A stretch of 64,000 nucleotides of DNA, from assembly GCA_025965895.1 (NCBI GenBank), contig JAOPWC010000058.1, positions 54,545 to 118,544 of the forward strand, in the 5' to 3' direction. Every line of letters starts with the position of its first letter. Position 1 is the stretch's first letter. This document shows positions 56,750 through 64,000 of this stretch, in pieces. The notes under the pieces were generated by a model. That model saw only the letters and a list, made by a program, of their open reading frames with translations, was not told the DNA's origin and made no database searches. The DNA is from Mycobacterium sp. Its GTDB lineage: Bacteria > Actinomycetota > Actinomycetes > Mycobacteriales > Mycobacteriaceae. A program made the translations under genes and the position numbers.

Positions 56750-57971
56750 GGCGCTGGACGGCGTTCGCATTCTGGACATGACACATGTCCAGTCGGGTCC
56801 ATCAGCTACGCAACTGCTCGCCTGGCTCGGGGCGGACGTCATCAAGCTCGAGGCGCCGGGAATCGGAGACGTCACCCGCGGTCAGCTTCGCGACGTCCCT
56901 GGCGTGGACAGCCTGTATTTCACGATGCTCAACTGCAACAAGCGCAGCGTCACCCTCAACATGAAGAGCGACGAGGGCAAGCAGGTCTTCACCGATCTCG
57001 TGTCTCACGTCGACGTCCTCGTCGAGAATTTCGGTCCGGGTGTCGTCGACCGGTTCGGGTTCACGTGGGAGCGGCTGCAAGAAATCAACCCGCAGTTGAT
57101 CTATGCCTCCGTCAAGGGATTCGGCGCCGGCAGGTACTCCGACTTCAAGGCTTACGAAGTCATCGCCCAGGCGATGGGGGGGTCCATGGCTACCACGGGA
57201 TTCGAGGACGGCCCGCCCACCGCAACCGGTGCACAGATCGGAGACTCAGGTACCGGTATCCACCTCGTTGCGGGAATCGTCGCCGCGCTCTACCAGCGCA
57301 CGAACACCTGCCGCGGGCAGCGTGTCCAGGTCGCTATGCAAGAGGCGGTACTCAACCTGTGCCGGGTGAAGCTGCGCGACCAGCAACGGCTCGCGAACGG
57401 CCCGCTCAGCGAGTACCCCAACCAGCACTTCACTGACGAAGTCCCCCGATCCGGCAACGCGTCCGGCGGCGGTCAACCGGGGTGCGCTGTCCGGACCAAG
57501 GGTGGCGGACCCAACGACTACATCTATGTGATCATCCAGCCGCACATCTGGGCGCCGCTGGCTGAACTGATCGGTCGCCCCCACCTGGCCGACGACCCCA
57601 ACTGGTCACGGCCCGAAGCGCGGATCCCCAAGCTGGACAAGGTCTTCGCGCTGATCGAGGACTGGACCGAGCAGCACACCAAGTGGGAGGCCCTGGACGC
57701 GCTCAACGCGCTCAACATCCCCTGCGGTCCCGTCCTCGGTGCGAAGGAACTGATCGAGGACGAAACCCTTGCCGATCTCGGCACGATCGTCACTGTCGAC
57801 CACCCCGAGCGCGGCCCGTTCAAGACCGTGGGCTCTCCGCTGCGGCTGTCGGACTCTCCGGTGGACATCGTCCGCTCGCCGATGCTCGGTGAGCACACCG
57901 AACAGATCTTTACGGAGCTCGGCTACTCGCCCGAGCGACTGGAGCAGTTCAGGCATGCCGGGGTTATCTGA
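56742..57971 (+). CDS. formyl-CoA:oxalate CoA-transferase paralogue, Oxalobacter-Frc type
   Basis: 409 residues from GTG 56742, with GGAGG seven bases upstream. Gln17 (HVQSGP), catalytic Asp168 (QIGDSGTG) and the glycine loop NASGGGQPG are present. Position 48 is Gln (TRGQLRD), and the Trp that normally follows GGGQPG is Cys. [14 protein letters not shown] and GGPNDYIYV resemble Oxalobacter Frc more than YfdW, so the two island transferases are not a recent duplication. It may prefer another CoA donor. Confidence 0.88.
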   Translation: MGKALDGVRILDMTHVQSGPSATQLLAWLGADVIKLEAPGIGDVTRGQLRDVPGVDSLYFTMLNCNKRSVTLNMKSDEGKQVFTDLVSHVDVLVENFGPGVVDRFGFTWERLQEINPQLIYASVKGFGAGRYSDFKAYEVIAQAMGGSMATTGFEDGPPTATGAQIGDSGTGIHLVAGIVAALYQRTNTCRGQRVQVAMQEAVLNLCRVKLRDQQRLANGPLSEYPNQHFTDEVPRSGNASGGGQPGCAVRTKGGGPNDYIYVIIQPHIWAPLAELIGRPHLADDPNWSRPEARIPKLDKVFALIEDWTEQHTKWEALDALNALNIPCGPVLGAKELIEDETLADLGTIVTVDHPERGPFKTVGSPLRLSDSPVDIVRSPMLGEHTEQIFTELGYSPERLEQFRHAGVI

Positions 57972-58164
57972 GCGGCAGGAGCCGGGCGTGGGCCGGGCAC
58001 CACCCGGCAGGTGGCGCGCAGCCGCATCTCCCCTCACGCAAAACCAATAGCCCCGACGTCCAACGATGAGCGCTCGCGCGAAGAGGGTCAGGCGACGCGA
58101 ATACCCGAAGCGAGAGGTCATCGTGGCACCAAACCCCATACCATCTTTAGAAAGAGAGTGACCA

Positions 58165-59580
58165 ATGTCCTCAAAAGCCGCACCGGCAAATTATCTCGAG
58201 ATAACCGACGCAAACGGCCGCGTATACCGCGTCGGGGAGACCGACCGCGATCTCCTCGGCAGATCCCGGGCCTCGATGGTCTGGCTGCCGTGGTTCGCCA
58301 TGATGGCCGTCAGTGTCTTCGAATACGGCTACGGCGCCGCCGCACAAACCCTGCGGCACGCGCACGGGTGGAGCCTGTCCCAGACGTTCTGGCTGCTGTC
58401 CATCTGGGCGTTGTTCCAGGCGGTCGTCGCCTTTCCCGCCGGCCGCCTCCGCGAGAAAGGAATCGTCTCGGCCAGGGCTGCCATGCTCGCGGGCTCGGTC
58501 CTGTCGGCGGTCGGCTTCTTCAGCATTGCCCACACCGGCAACCTGGTCATCGCCTTCCTCGGCTTCGCAGTATGTGGCGGGACCGGCGTAGGCCTGGTCT
58601 ACGCGACCTGCATCAACATCGTCGGCAAGTGGTTTCCGGAGCGGCGAGGCGCCAAGACGGGGTTCGTATGCAGCGGCTTCGCTTACGGCGCCGTGCCGTT
58701 CATCTTCATCTTCAGTTATGCCCTGCATCCGAACACCTATGTCCGGGTCCTCGACCTGGTGGGCCTGTTTATGCTGCTGGTCGTGGCCACGTGCGGCGCA
58801 TTTTTCCGGGATCCGCCGAAGAACTGGTGGCCGGCAGATATCGACCCGGCGCAGTGGGCGGCCAGCAATTCCGGAGCGAAGGGCCTTCGGAAGAATCCTC
58901 CGGCCGTCCGGCAGTACACACCGCTGGCGGCGATCAAAACCGGCATGCTGCCAATCATGTGGTTGTCGCTGGGGATCAGCGCCGGTGTCTCACTGTTCGG
59001 CATCAGCTACATGGTTCCGTTCGCCAAGGATCTCGGCTTCGGCCCGTTGATCGCCGCGTCGTCCGCCGGTGTGCTCTCGGTCATCAATGGCACCGGTCGA
59101 GCGGTGACCGGCCTCATTTCTGACCGGATCGGCCGCAAGCAGACCCTGCTCATCGTGCTGCTGGTCGAGGCCATCGCAATGGTCGGCCTGCTCTATGCCG
59201 GCGAGGTCATCCAGAGTGAGATCGTGTTCCTCGTCTTCGCATTCCTGGTCGGATTCGGCGGCGGCGCCTTCTACCCGCTGTTCGCCGCCCTCACCACGGA
59301 CTACTTCGGCGAGAACAACAACGCCAGCAACTATGGCCTCGTCTACAGCTCCAAGCTGCTCGGCTCGGTCGTCGGAATCGGAATCGGCGGGAGCGTCATC
59401 GAGGCCTGGGATTACACGGGTGCCTACTGGCTCGCCGCAGGGTGCGCTCTGCTGTCCGCCGGGATCGCGACAGTCCTGCGGCAGCCGGGTCGCCCCGGGA
59501 CTGCGCCGAAGCCGGCGATCGCGGTTGAGCCCCGGGTAGCCGCGCGGATGCCCCTCTCGCCCAGGTTGGCAGCCAACTGA
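58165..59580 (+). CDS. oxlT: oxalate/formate antiporter family MFS carrier (OxlT-like)
   Basis: 471 residues, GAGAGTGACC before the ATG. Twelve transmembrane helices; a longer cytoplasmic loop in the middle carries FRDPPKNWWPADIDP, characteristic of the oxalate:formate antiporter (OFA) family. ISDRIGRKQTLL is an MFS loop. About 35 N-terminal and 40 C-terminal residues are hydrophilic. Likely brings in oxalate, perhaps in exchange for formate or with protons. It follows frc2 by 193 bases and has no operator site of its own, so it may be transcribed with frc2. Confidence 0.87.
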   Translation: MSSKAAPANYLEITDANGRVYRVGETDRDLLGRSRASMVWLPWFAMMAVSVFEYGYGAAAQTLRHAHGWSLSQTFWLLSIWALFQAVVAFPAGRLREKGIVSARAAMLAGSVLSAVGFFSIAHTGNLVIAFLGFAVCGGTGVGLVYATCINIVGKWFPERRGAKTGFVCSGFAYGAVPFIFIFSYALHPNTYVRVLDLVGLFMLLVVATCGAFFRDPPKNWWPADIDPAQWAASNSGAKGLRKNPPAVRQYTPLAAIKTGMLPIMWLSLGISAGVSLFGISYMVPFAKDLGFGPLIAASSAGVLSVINGTGRAVTGLISDRIGRKQTLLIVLLVEAIAMVGLLYAGEVIQSEIVFLVFAFLVGFGGGAFYPLFAALTTDYFGENNNASNYGLVYSSKLLGSVVGIGIGGSVIEAWDYTGAYWLAAGCALLSAGIATVLRQPGRPGTAPKPAIAVEPRVAARMPLSPRLAAN

Positions 59581-59591
59581 GAAGGTCCGGT

Positions 59592-59628
59592 CCGGCGGCG
59601 ACATCGACGATTGCGTGACCGCCGCCGG
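59592..59628. terminator. GC-rich hairpin between convergent oxlT and gntR
   Basis: CCGGCGGCG (59592-59600) and CGCCGCCGG (59620-59628) form a perfect 9-bp stem with a 19-base loop. There is no T run on either side, so termination may be of the non-canonical mycobacterial kind. Confidence 0.45.
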
Positions 59629-59652
59629 GCCGCGGCCCCAGGGCAGAACCCC

Positions 59653-60387
59653 TCAAGCGACCCCCTCGGCCTCCTGCCGTCGCTCATGGTAGAAATCCCT
59701 GGTGCGCTCGGTGTGCCGGCGCATCAGATCCCCGGCCCGCCTGCTGCTCCGCCGGGCGATCGCGTCGATCAGGTCGGCGTGCTCATCCCAGGCGTCCTTC
59801 CCCCGGGCCCGTGCGATCGGCATGTAGTACCACCGCACCCGACGGTCCACCGACGCGAGGACATCGGCCAGCACAGTGTTGCCGGACATGAAGACCACAT
59901 GGGCGTGCAGAGCGGCGTTGGCGGCGACGAGACCCTCCTGGTCGTCGTCGGCGAGCGCTTTCACCCCGGCGCGCTGGAGCTCCCAGAGGTGCTCCACCTG
60001 CTCGGGCGTCGCCTGCCGGGCGGCCAATCTCGCCGACTCCGCCTCGAGCAGGGTGCGCACGGCGAGAAGCTGATCGGCCTCGGCGTCGGTAGGCCTGTGG
60101 ACGAACGCGCCGAGAGCAGGGCGCAAGTCCACCCAACCTTCGCTCTGCAAGCGCTGCAGCGCCTCCCGAACCGGCTGCCTGCTCACCCCGAGCTGAGCTG
60201 CCAGCTCGTTCTCGACGAGGTGCTCACCCGGTTGCAATTCGCGCGAAATGATCATCTCGGCGAGGGCGTCGTAGACCGCCTGCCGCAGCGGTGCCGGACG
60301 CTCCAGGGGTGCCCGCACAGTGCGTGCGGTCGCTTCACGTCGCGCGCCCCCGGCGGAGCGGGTGGATGCAAGGCGCTGCTGGGTCAT
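59653..60387 (-). CDS. GntR family regulator, FCD type; candidate island repressor
   Basis: 244 residues from ATG 60387 with GGGAG upstream. After a basic N-terminal stretch, the winged helix is PLRQAVYDALAEMIISREL, ELAAQLGVSRQPVREALQRL (recognition helix) and GAFVHRPT. The C-terminal FCD domain is helical with the likely metal/ligand His in NAALHAHVVFMSGN, DEHADLIDAI and MRRHTERT. It is the only transcription factor in the island, and site 7 lies in its own promoter. Its effector is probably an oxalate-pathway metabolite such as oxalate, oxalyl-CoA or glyoxylate; not shown by sequence. Confidence 0.87.
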   Translation of the reverse strand: MTQQRLASTRSAGGARREATARTVRAPLERPAPLRQAVYDALAEMIISRELQPGEHLVENELAAQLGVSRQPVREALQRLQSEGWVDLRPALGAFVHRPTDAEADQLLAVRTLLEAESARLAARQATPEQVEHLWELQRAGVKALADDDQEGLVAANAALHAHVVFMSGNTVLADVLASVDRRVRWYYMPIARARGKDAWDEHADLIDAIARRSSRRAGDLMRRHTERTRDFYHERRQEAEGVA

Positions 60388-60446
60388 GGAAAACTCCCGC
60401 TGTCGTCATGTCCATACGCGGGCTTAGGCCCGTTCGCAGTTCATAG

Positions 60447-60457
60447 TATACAGTCGG
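60447..60457. promoter_or_regulatory. island operator site 7 (gntR)
   Basis: TATACAGTCGG, matching one half of the palindrome well and the other half poorly. It is 60 bases upstream of the gntR ATG, consistent with weak autorepression. Confidence 0.55.
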
Positions 60458-60565
60458 CAACATCCAATCGCTCGCCGCTGACTCGAGTCGATAGACCGCA
60501 GCGACATTGCCGAGGCCGATGGTTGCCGGCGGATGTCGTTGCGATCCCGGCATAATGGGGTTGTA

Positions 60566-61711
60566 TTACGCTCGCACCACCGCTGGGCTGGCCCATTGCT
60601 CGCGAGCAAGCTGCTCGGTGACCGTGGTGAGCAGCGTCCCGGCCCGGCGCAGTGACCGACGTTCGTCGGGCTCGGTATCTCGCAGCGTGTAGACCCCCGC
60701 GAATCCGGCGGTGTGCGATTCGGTGCGGCTCAACGTCGACACTCCGGCGACGGCGAACGTCGGGACGTGACGAGCACCGGCGCGGCGGCGCACGCCGACG
60801 GGGGCCTTGCCGCGCAACGATTGCTGGTCGAGAGATCCTTCACCGGTGAGCGCGGCCCGCGCGCCTTCCAGGTGCCGGTCGAGCTCGACGAGGTCGAGGA
60901 CCAACTCGATACCCGGCCGCATCCGCGCGGGCAGCACCGCGAGGGCCGCGAACCCGACTCCGCCTGCGGCGCCCGCGCCGGGCGAGGTGCGGCAGACGGC
61001 ATTGGTTGACCGCTCTACGGTGTCAGCCCAGCCACGTAACGCCTGCTCCAGCTCGACCACCTGCCGCGGGGTGGCGCCTTTCTGGGGCGCGTAGACGGCG
61101 GCGGCGCCGAGCGGCCCACACAACGGGTTGTCGACATCGACGGCGACGGTGAAGGTGGCCGCGCCGATTGCGCGATGCAGGCCGGTGAGGTCGATGTCGG
61201 TGGCAACGACGAGACCGCCGCCCCCCGGACCGACGGGCACGCCGGTGCGGTCGAGCACCGCGGCGCCCAGGGCGGTCAGGAAGCCCGCACCGCCGTCGGT
61301 GCTTGCGCTGCCGCCCAGGCCGATGATGATGTCGCGGCAGCCGTCGTCAAGCGCTTGGGCGACAACAGCTCCGAGCCCAAAGCTCGATGAATTCATCGGA
61401 TCCGGTGCGTCGTCAGGCAGCCTCAGCAGGCCACAGATGTGGGCCATCTCAATTACGGCGGTGTTGCCGCGGCGGGCATACGCGCTACGGACCGGTCGTG
61501 CGGTCGGGCCGGTGGCGGTGACCGGAACCACGCCGAACCCTGCGGCGGCCACGGCTTCCAACGTTCCGTCCCCGCCGTCGGCGACCGGACATTCGACAAT
61601 GGTCAACGTCGGGTGGGCGCGGTTGACGCCCCGCGCCATCGCTTGGGCGGCTTCCCTGGCGGTTAGCGACCCCTTGAACTTGTCGGGTGCGACGACGACA
61701 TGGCCCTGCAT
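60566..61711 (-). CDS. glxK: glycerate 2-kinase (GarK/GlxK type)
   Basis: 381 residues. VVAPDKFKGSLTAREAAQAM at the start, PVADGGDGTLEAV, GLGGSASTDGGAGFL and LTGEGSLDQQSLRGKAP are the class I glycerate kinase motifs. It phosphorylates D-glycerate to 2-phosphoglycerate, which feeds enolase and the island's pyruvate kinase. It is divergent from hyi-glxR-gcl. The ATG overlaps the stop of a short upstream frame (TGATG). Confidence 0.92.
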   Translation of the reverse strand: MQGHVVVAPDKFKGSLTAREAAQAMARGVNRAHPTLTIVECPVADGGDGTLEAVAAAGFGVVPVTATGPTARPVRSAYARRGNTAVIEMAHICGLLRLPDDAPDPMNSSSFGLGAVVAQALDDGCRDIIIGLGGSASTDGGAGFLTALGAAVLDRTGVPVGPGGGGLVVATDIDLTGLHRAIGAATFTVAVDVDNPLCGPLGAAAVYAPQKGATPRQVVELEQALRGWADTVERSTNAVCRTSPGAGAAGGVGFAALAVLPARMRPGIELVLDLVELDRHLEGARAALTGEGSLDQQSLRGKAPVGVRRRAGARHVPTFAVAGVSTLSRTESHTAGFAGVYTLRDTEPDERRSLRRAGTLLTTVTEQLAREQWASPAVVRA

Positions 61712-61767
61712 CAGCGCAAGGCCCCGGGATCGAGGATGTTGCCGAGACGTTCAACCACCGCGGTCAT
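61711..61767 (-). CDS. possible 18-residue leader peptide of glxK
   Basis: ATG 61767 to TGA at 61711, reading MTAVVERLGNILDPGALR. AAGGGA lies eight bases upstream, and the stop shares one base with the glxK ATG, so glxK translation may depend on it. It is too short to identify. Confidence 0.35.
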   Translation of the reverse strand: MTAVVERLGNILDPGALR

Positions 61768-62063
61768 CAACGGTCCCTTCCGGGATATGAAATAACGATT
61801 CCAATGGCGATCAAGGATTGCACGGCTGACCGCGGGTGGTCAATCAGTTGCGCACAGCACTCGGCACGGGCCTGGGCGGGCGACCGGCGCCGGGTCGCCG
61901 GTCCGATTACCAGTGAGTAACCCCAGTGAGGGATACCGGCTAGCACCCAAACGGAAAAAAAGGGCTAGCGGGCCCCTTGACGGGTGGCTTCCGCACACGG
62001 TTGACTGATTCCGCGTACTAAAAGTGAAATTCCATATTACGGAACTAGAGGAGCCTGGCCGTA
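61768..62063. other. divergent region between glxK and hyi
   Basis: 296 bases, no gene. Contains a candidate operator TTCC-N7-GGAA at 62030-62044 and a run of A at 61957-61963. The island palindrome CATACNGTATG is absent here, so the glyoxylate operons seem to answer to a different regulator. Confidence 0.5.
62030..62044. promoter_or_regulatory. candidate operator of the hyi-glxR-gcl operon
   Basis: TTCCATATTACGGAA, symmetric 4-base arms around seven bases, AT-rich at the centre. It lies 19 bases before the hyi ATG. The form resembles IclR-family (AllR/GclR-like) sites that control glyoxylate genes in other bacteria. Confidence 0.45.
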
Positions 62064-62921
62064 ATGACTGCCACCTACACCGTGAACTGCTCGATACTGT
62101 TCACCGAGCTGCCCCTTCTAAAGCGCCCACCAGCCGCGCGCGCCGCCGGCTTCGATGCGGTCGAGTTCTGGTGGCCCTTCGACACGCCCACACCGCCGGA
62201 CGCCGCAGTGGACGCCTTCACTCGGTCCATCCAGAATGCCGGCGTCCAGCTGACCGGACTCAACTTCGCCGCCGGTGACATGCCGGGCGGCGATCGGGGG
62301 ATCCTTTCCGATTCGGCGATGACCACCGCCTTCCGGGACAGCGTCGACACCGCGATCGCCATCGCCGAAAAGCTGGGGACTCGTGCCTTCAACGCCCTCT
62401 ACGGCAATCGCGGCGACGATTCTTCACCGGCGACCCAGGACGAGGTGGCGTGCGAGAACCTCGCCTTCGCCGGCCGGGCCGCGCAGCGCATCGGTGCCAC
62501 AGTGCTCATCGAGCCGGTCAGCGGCGCACCGCGGTATCCGCTCAAGACCGCATCGGACGCGATCGGGGTTATCGACCGGGTGCGCGCCGGGCACGGCACA
62601 AGCAATCTGCGTCTGCTGGCCGACCTGTATCACCTCGCGGTCAACGGCGACGACGTCAGCGCCGCCATTCGCGACTACAGCGACCAGATAGGCCACGTGC
62701 AGATCGCCGACGCGCCGGGGCGCGGCGAGCCGGGCACCGGCCATCTTCCGCTCGGCAGCTACCTCGAACAACTCCTCGCCGTGGGCTACCGGGGCCACAT
62801 CGGGCTGGAGTACAAGCCGACCCGTGAGGGCACCTTCGACTGGCTGCCGCGTGCCGAGCGCGGTGCCCACCGCGTGCGGATCGAATCGCTCCCGCAACAG
62901 ACCGAGATGAGGATCCAATGA
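62064..62921 (+). CDS. hyi: hydroxypyruvate isomerase
   Basis: 285 residues. TIM-barrel isomerase: VNCSILFTELPLLKRPPAA and FDAVEFWWPF at the start, LIEPVSGAPRYPLKT and LLADLYHLAVNGDD with metal ligands, then HVQIADAPGRGEPGTG. It interconverts hydroxypyruvate and tartronate semialdehyde. It overlaps glxR by four bases and is the first gene of hyi-glxR-gcl. Confidence 0.92.
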   Translation: MTATYTVNCSILFTELPLLKRPPAARAAGFDAVEFWWPFDTPTPPDAAVDAFTRSIQNAGVQLTGLNFAAGDMPGGDRGILSDSAMTTAFRDSVDTAIAIAEKLGTRAFNALYGNRGDDSSPATQDEVACENLAFAGRAAQRIGATVLIEPVSGAPRYPLKTASDAIGVIDRVRAGHGTSNLRLLADLYHLAVNGDDVSAAIRDYSDQIGHVQIADAPGRGEPGTGHLPLGSYLEQLLAVGYRGHIGLEYKPTREGTFDWLPRAERGAHRVRIESLPQQTEMRIQ

Positions 62922-63835
62922 GCACGATCGCTTTCATCGGGCTCGGCATTATGGGCAGCCCCATGGCATGCCACCTCGCCGGGGCGGGACACACCGTCAT
63001 CGGCTATAACCGCTCACCGCAGAAGGCCGCGGCCCTGGTCGAGGCGGGTGGCGCGGCGGCTGAATCCATCGAACAGGCCGTCAAGGACGCCGACGTGGTG
63101 GCGACCATGGTTCCCGACTCCCCCGACGTGCAGAACGTGTTACTGGCCGACAACGGCGTCTTCACCCATGCCCAGCCCGGCACCCTGGTGATCGACTTCT
63201 CCACCATCCGCCCCGACGTCACCGCCGAGTTGGGCCGGCTGGGCGCCGAGCGGGGACTGCATCTCATCGACGCACCGGTGTCCGGCGGCGAGCCGGGTGC
63301 CCAGAACGCGACACTGTCGATCATGGTCGGCGGGTCCGATGAGGACTTCGCCCGGGCAAAGCCGATCCTCGACATCGTCGGCAAGACCATCGTGCACGTC
63401 GGTCCCAGCGGAGCCGGCCAAACCGTCAAAGCCGCCAACCAGCTGATCGTGGCCGGCAATATCGAGCTGCTGGCAGAAGCGCTCACCTTCCTTGCGGCTT
63501 ACGGCGTGGACATGCCGGCCGCGGTCAAGGTGCTTGGCGGGGGATTGGCCGGTTCCGCCGTGCTCGACCAGAAGGCGCCGAAGATGCTGCAGCGCAACTT
63601 CGATCCCGGGTTCCGCATCGAGCTGCACCACAAGGACCTGGGCATCGTCGCGGCCGCGGCCCGCGAGGCCGGTGTCGTCGTGCCGCTGGGTGCCGTGATG
63701 GCGCAGCTGATGTCGTCTGCGGTGGCCAATGGCGAGGGGAGACTTGATCATTCGGCGCTGCTGCTGGGTGTCGAGCGGTTCTCGGGTCGCCAAGGTTCGG
63801 CTCAGGGGAGTCAAGGAAGCGAGGCAGGAAGATGA
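62918..63835 (+). CDS. glxR: tartronate semialdehyde reductase
   Basis: 305 residues. Beta-hydroxyacid dehydrogenase: NAD fold [20 protein letters not shown], substrate motif [13 protein letters not shown], catalytic Lys in [12 protein letters not shown]. It reduces tartronate semialdehyde to D-glycerate. A short Ser/Gly/Gln-rich tail is present. Overlaps gcl by four bases. Confidence 0.92.
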   Translation: MSTIAFIGLGIMGSPMACHLAGAGHTVIGYNRSPQKAAALVEAGGAAAESIEQAVKDADVVATMVPDSPDVQNVLLADNGVFTHAQPGTLVIDFSTIRPDVTAELGRLGAERGLHLIDAPVSGGEPGAQNATLSIMVGGSDEDFARAKPILDIVGKTIVHVGPSGAGQTVKAANQLIVAGNIELLAEALTFLAAYGVDMPAAVKVLGGGLAGSAVLDQKAPKMLQRNFDPGFRIELHHKDLGIVAAAAREAGVVVPLGAVMAQLMSSAVANGEGRLDHSALLLGVERFSGRQGSAQGSQGSEAGR

Positions 63836-64000
63836 CCCGGATGCGAGCGGTGGACGCCATCGTCAGAATTCTCGAAATCGAAGGCGCGACTCAGGCGTTC
63901 GGCCTTCCCGGTGCCGCGATCAACCCGCTCTACTCCGCGATGCGGGCCCATGGCGGCATCCGGCACATCCTGGCGCGGCACGTGGAAGGCGCCAGTCACA
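63832..64000 (+). CDS. gcl: glyoxylate carboligase, N-terminal 56 codons
   Basis: Starts at ATG 63832 ([20 protein letters not shown]) and runs off the right edge. [16 protein letters not shown] and [12 protein letters not shown] match Gcl. The position of the catalytic Glu of ThDP enzymes is Val51 here, the replacement known from E. coli Gcl, which separates it from other ThDP ligases. It joins two glyoxylates into tartronate semialdehyde and CO2. Confidence 0.9.
   Translation, partial: MTRMRAVDAIVRILEIEGATQAFGLPGAAINPLYSAMRAHGGIRHILARHVEGASH

Noticed and set aside
57972..58164. operator site in front of oxlT
   Set aside because: CATACCATCTTTAG-like sequence near 58138 shares only the first five bases with the palindrome; too weak to list.

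Overview
The window is high-GC actinobacterial DNA from a Mycobacterium/Mycolicibacterium-type genome. Four things point there. The tmRNA encodes the tag ADSHQRDYALAA. The order prfB, MscS-like, one-TM Pro/Thr-rich protein, ftsE, ftsX, smpB, DinB-like gene, ssrA is the mycobacterial one. The nuoA, response-regulator, fadE23, fadE24, hisN neighbourhood is mycobacterial too. Families such as DUF222/HNH (13E12), the Rv1747-type FHA-ABC transporter and the Hsp70-like Pro/Thr-rich protein are typical of the genus. No database search was possible; names rest on motifs and on remembered family sequences.

Layout. 1-7.9 kb: start of nuoA, a stand-alone receiver protein, a YceI protein, a CoA-transferase/HMG-CoA-lyase-like pair, an acyl-CoA dehydrogenase pair and hisN. 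7.9-17.3 kb: Hsp70-like protein, fprA, then the prfB-to-ssrA housekeeping block. 17.3-31.9 kb: accessory genes, namely a 12-residue-repeat pentapeptide-like membrane protein, two paralogous small secreted proteins, a two-FHA ABC exporter, a 13E12 HNH protein, a double-GAF histidine kinase, katG without an adjacent furA, and a short ppdK with its partner. 32.0-37.9 kb: an epimerase/PEP-swivel fusion co-transcribed with a DHA2 drug-type exporter, then a DUF4239 protein.

37.9-64.0 kb is a nearly complete oxalate and glyoxylate assimilation island. Uptake: OxlT-type carrier. Activation: a FadD7-like oxalate-CoA ligase candidate and two formyl-CoA:oxalate CoA-transferases. Dissimilation: oxalyl-CoA decarboxylase, then the four-gene NAD-dependent formate dehydrogenase fdsGBAD. 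Reducing power and assimilation: the three-gene proton-translocating transhydrogenase pntAA/AB/B is divergent from a PanE-family reductase that I interpret as an oxalyl-CoA reductase giving glyoxylate. Glyoxylate then passes through glyoxylate carboligase (only its first 56 codons are in the window), tartronate semialdehyde reductase and hydroxypyruvate isomerase. Glycerate kinase and a second pyruvate kinase finish the route to lower glycolysis. A GntR/FCD repressor gene lies in the middle.

The most novel signal is a short palindrome, consensus CATACNGTATG, sometimes doubled with a 7-bp offset. It occurs at seven intergenic places, in front of the ligase operon, pntAA, panE, oxc, the decayed fdhD, frc2 and gntR itself. 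I saw no full match elsewhere in the window. It looks like the operator of an island-wide oxalate regulon controlled by the local GntR protein. The island's own fdhD, the sulfurtransferase needed to activate formate dehydrogenase, is frameshifted and truncated, so the formate dehydrogenase must rely on another copy.
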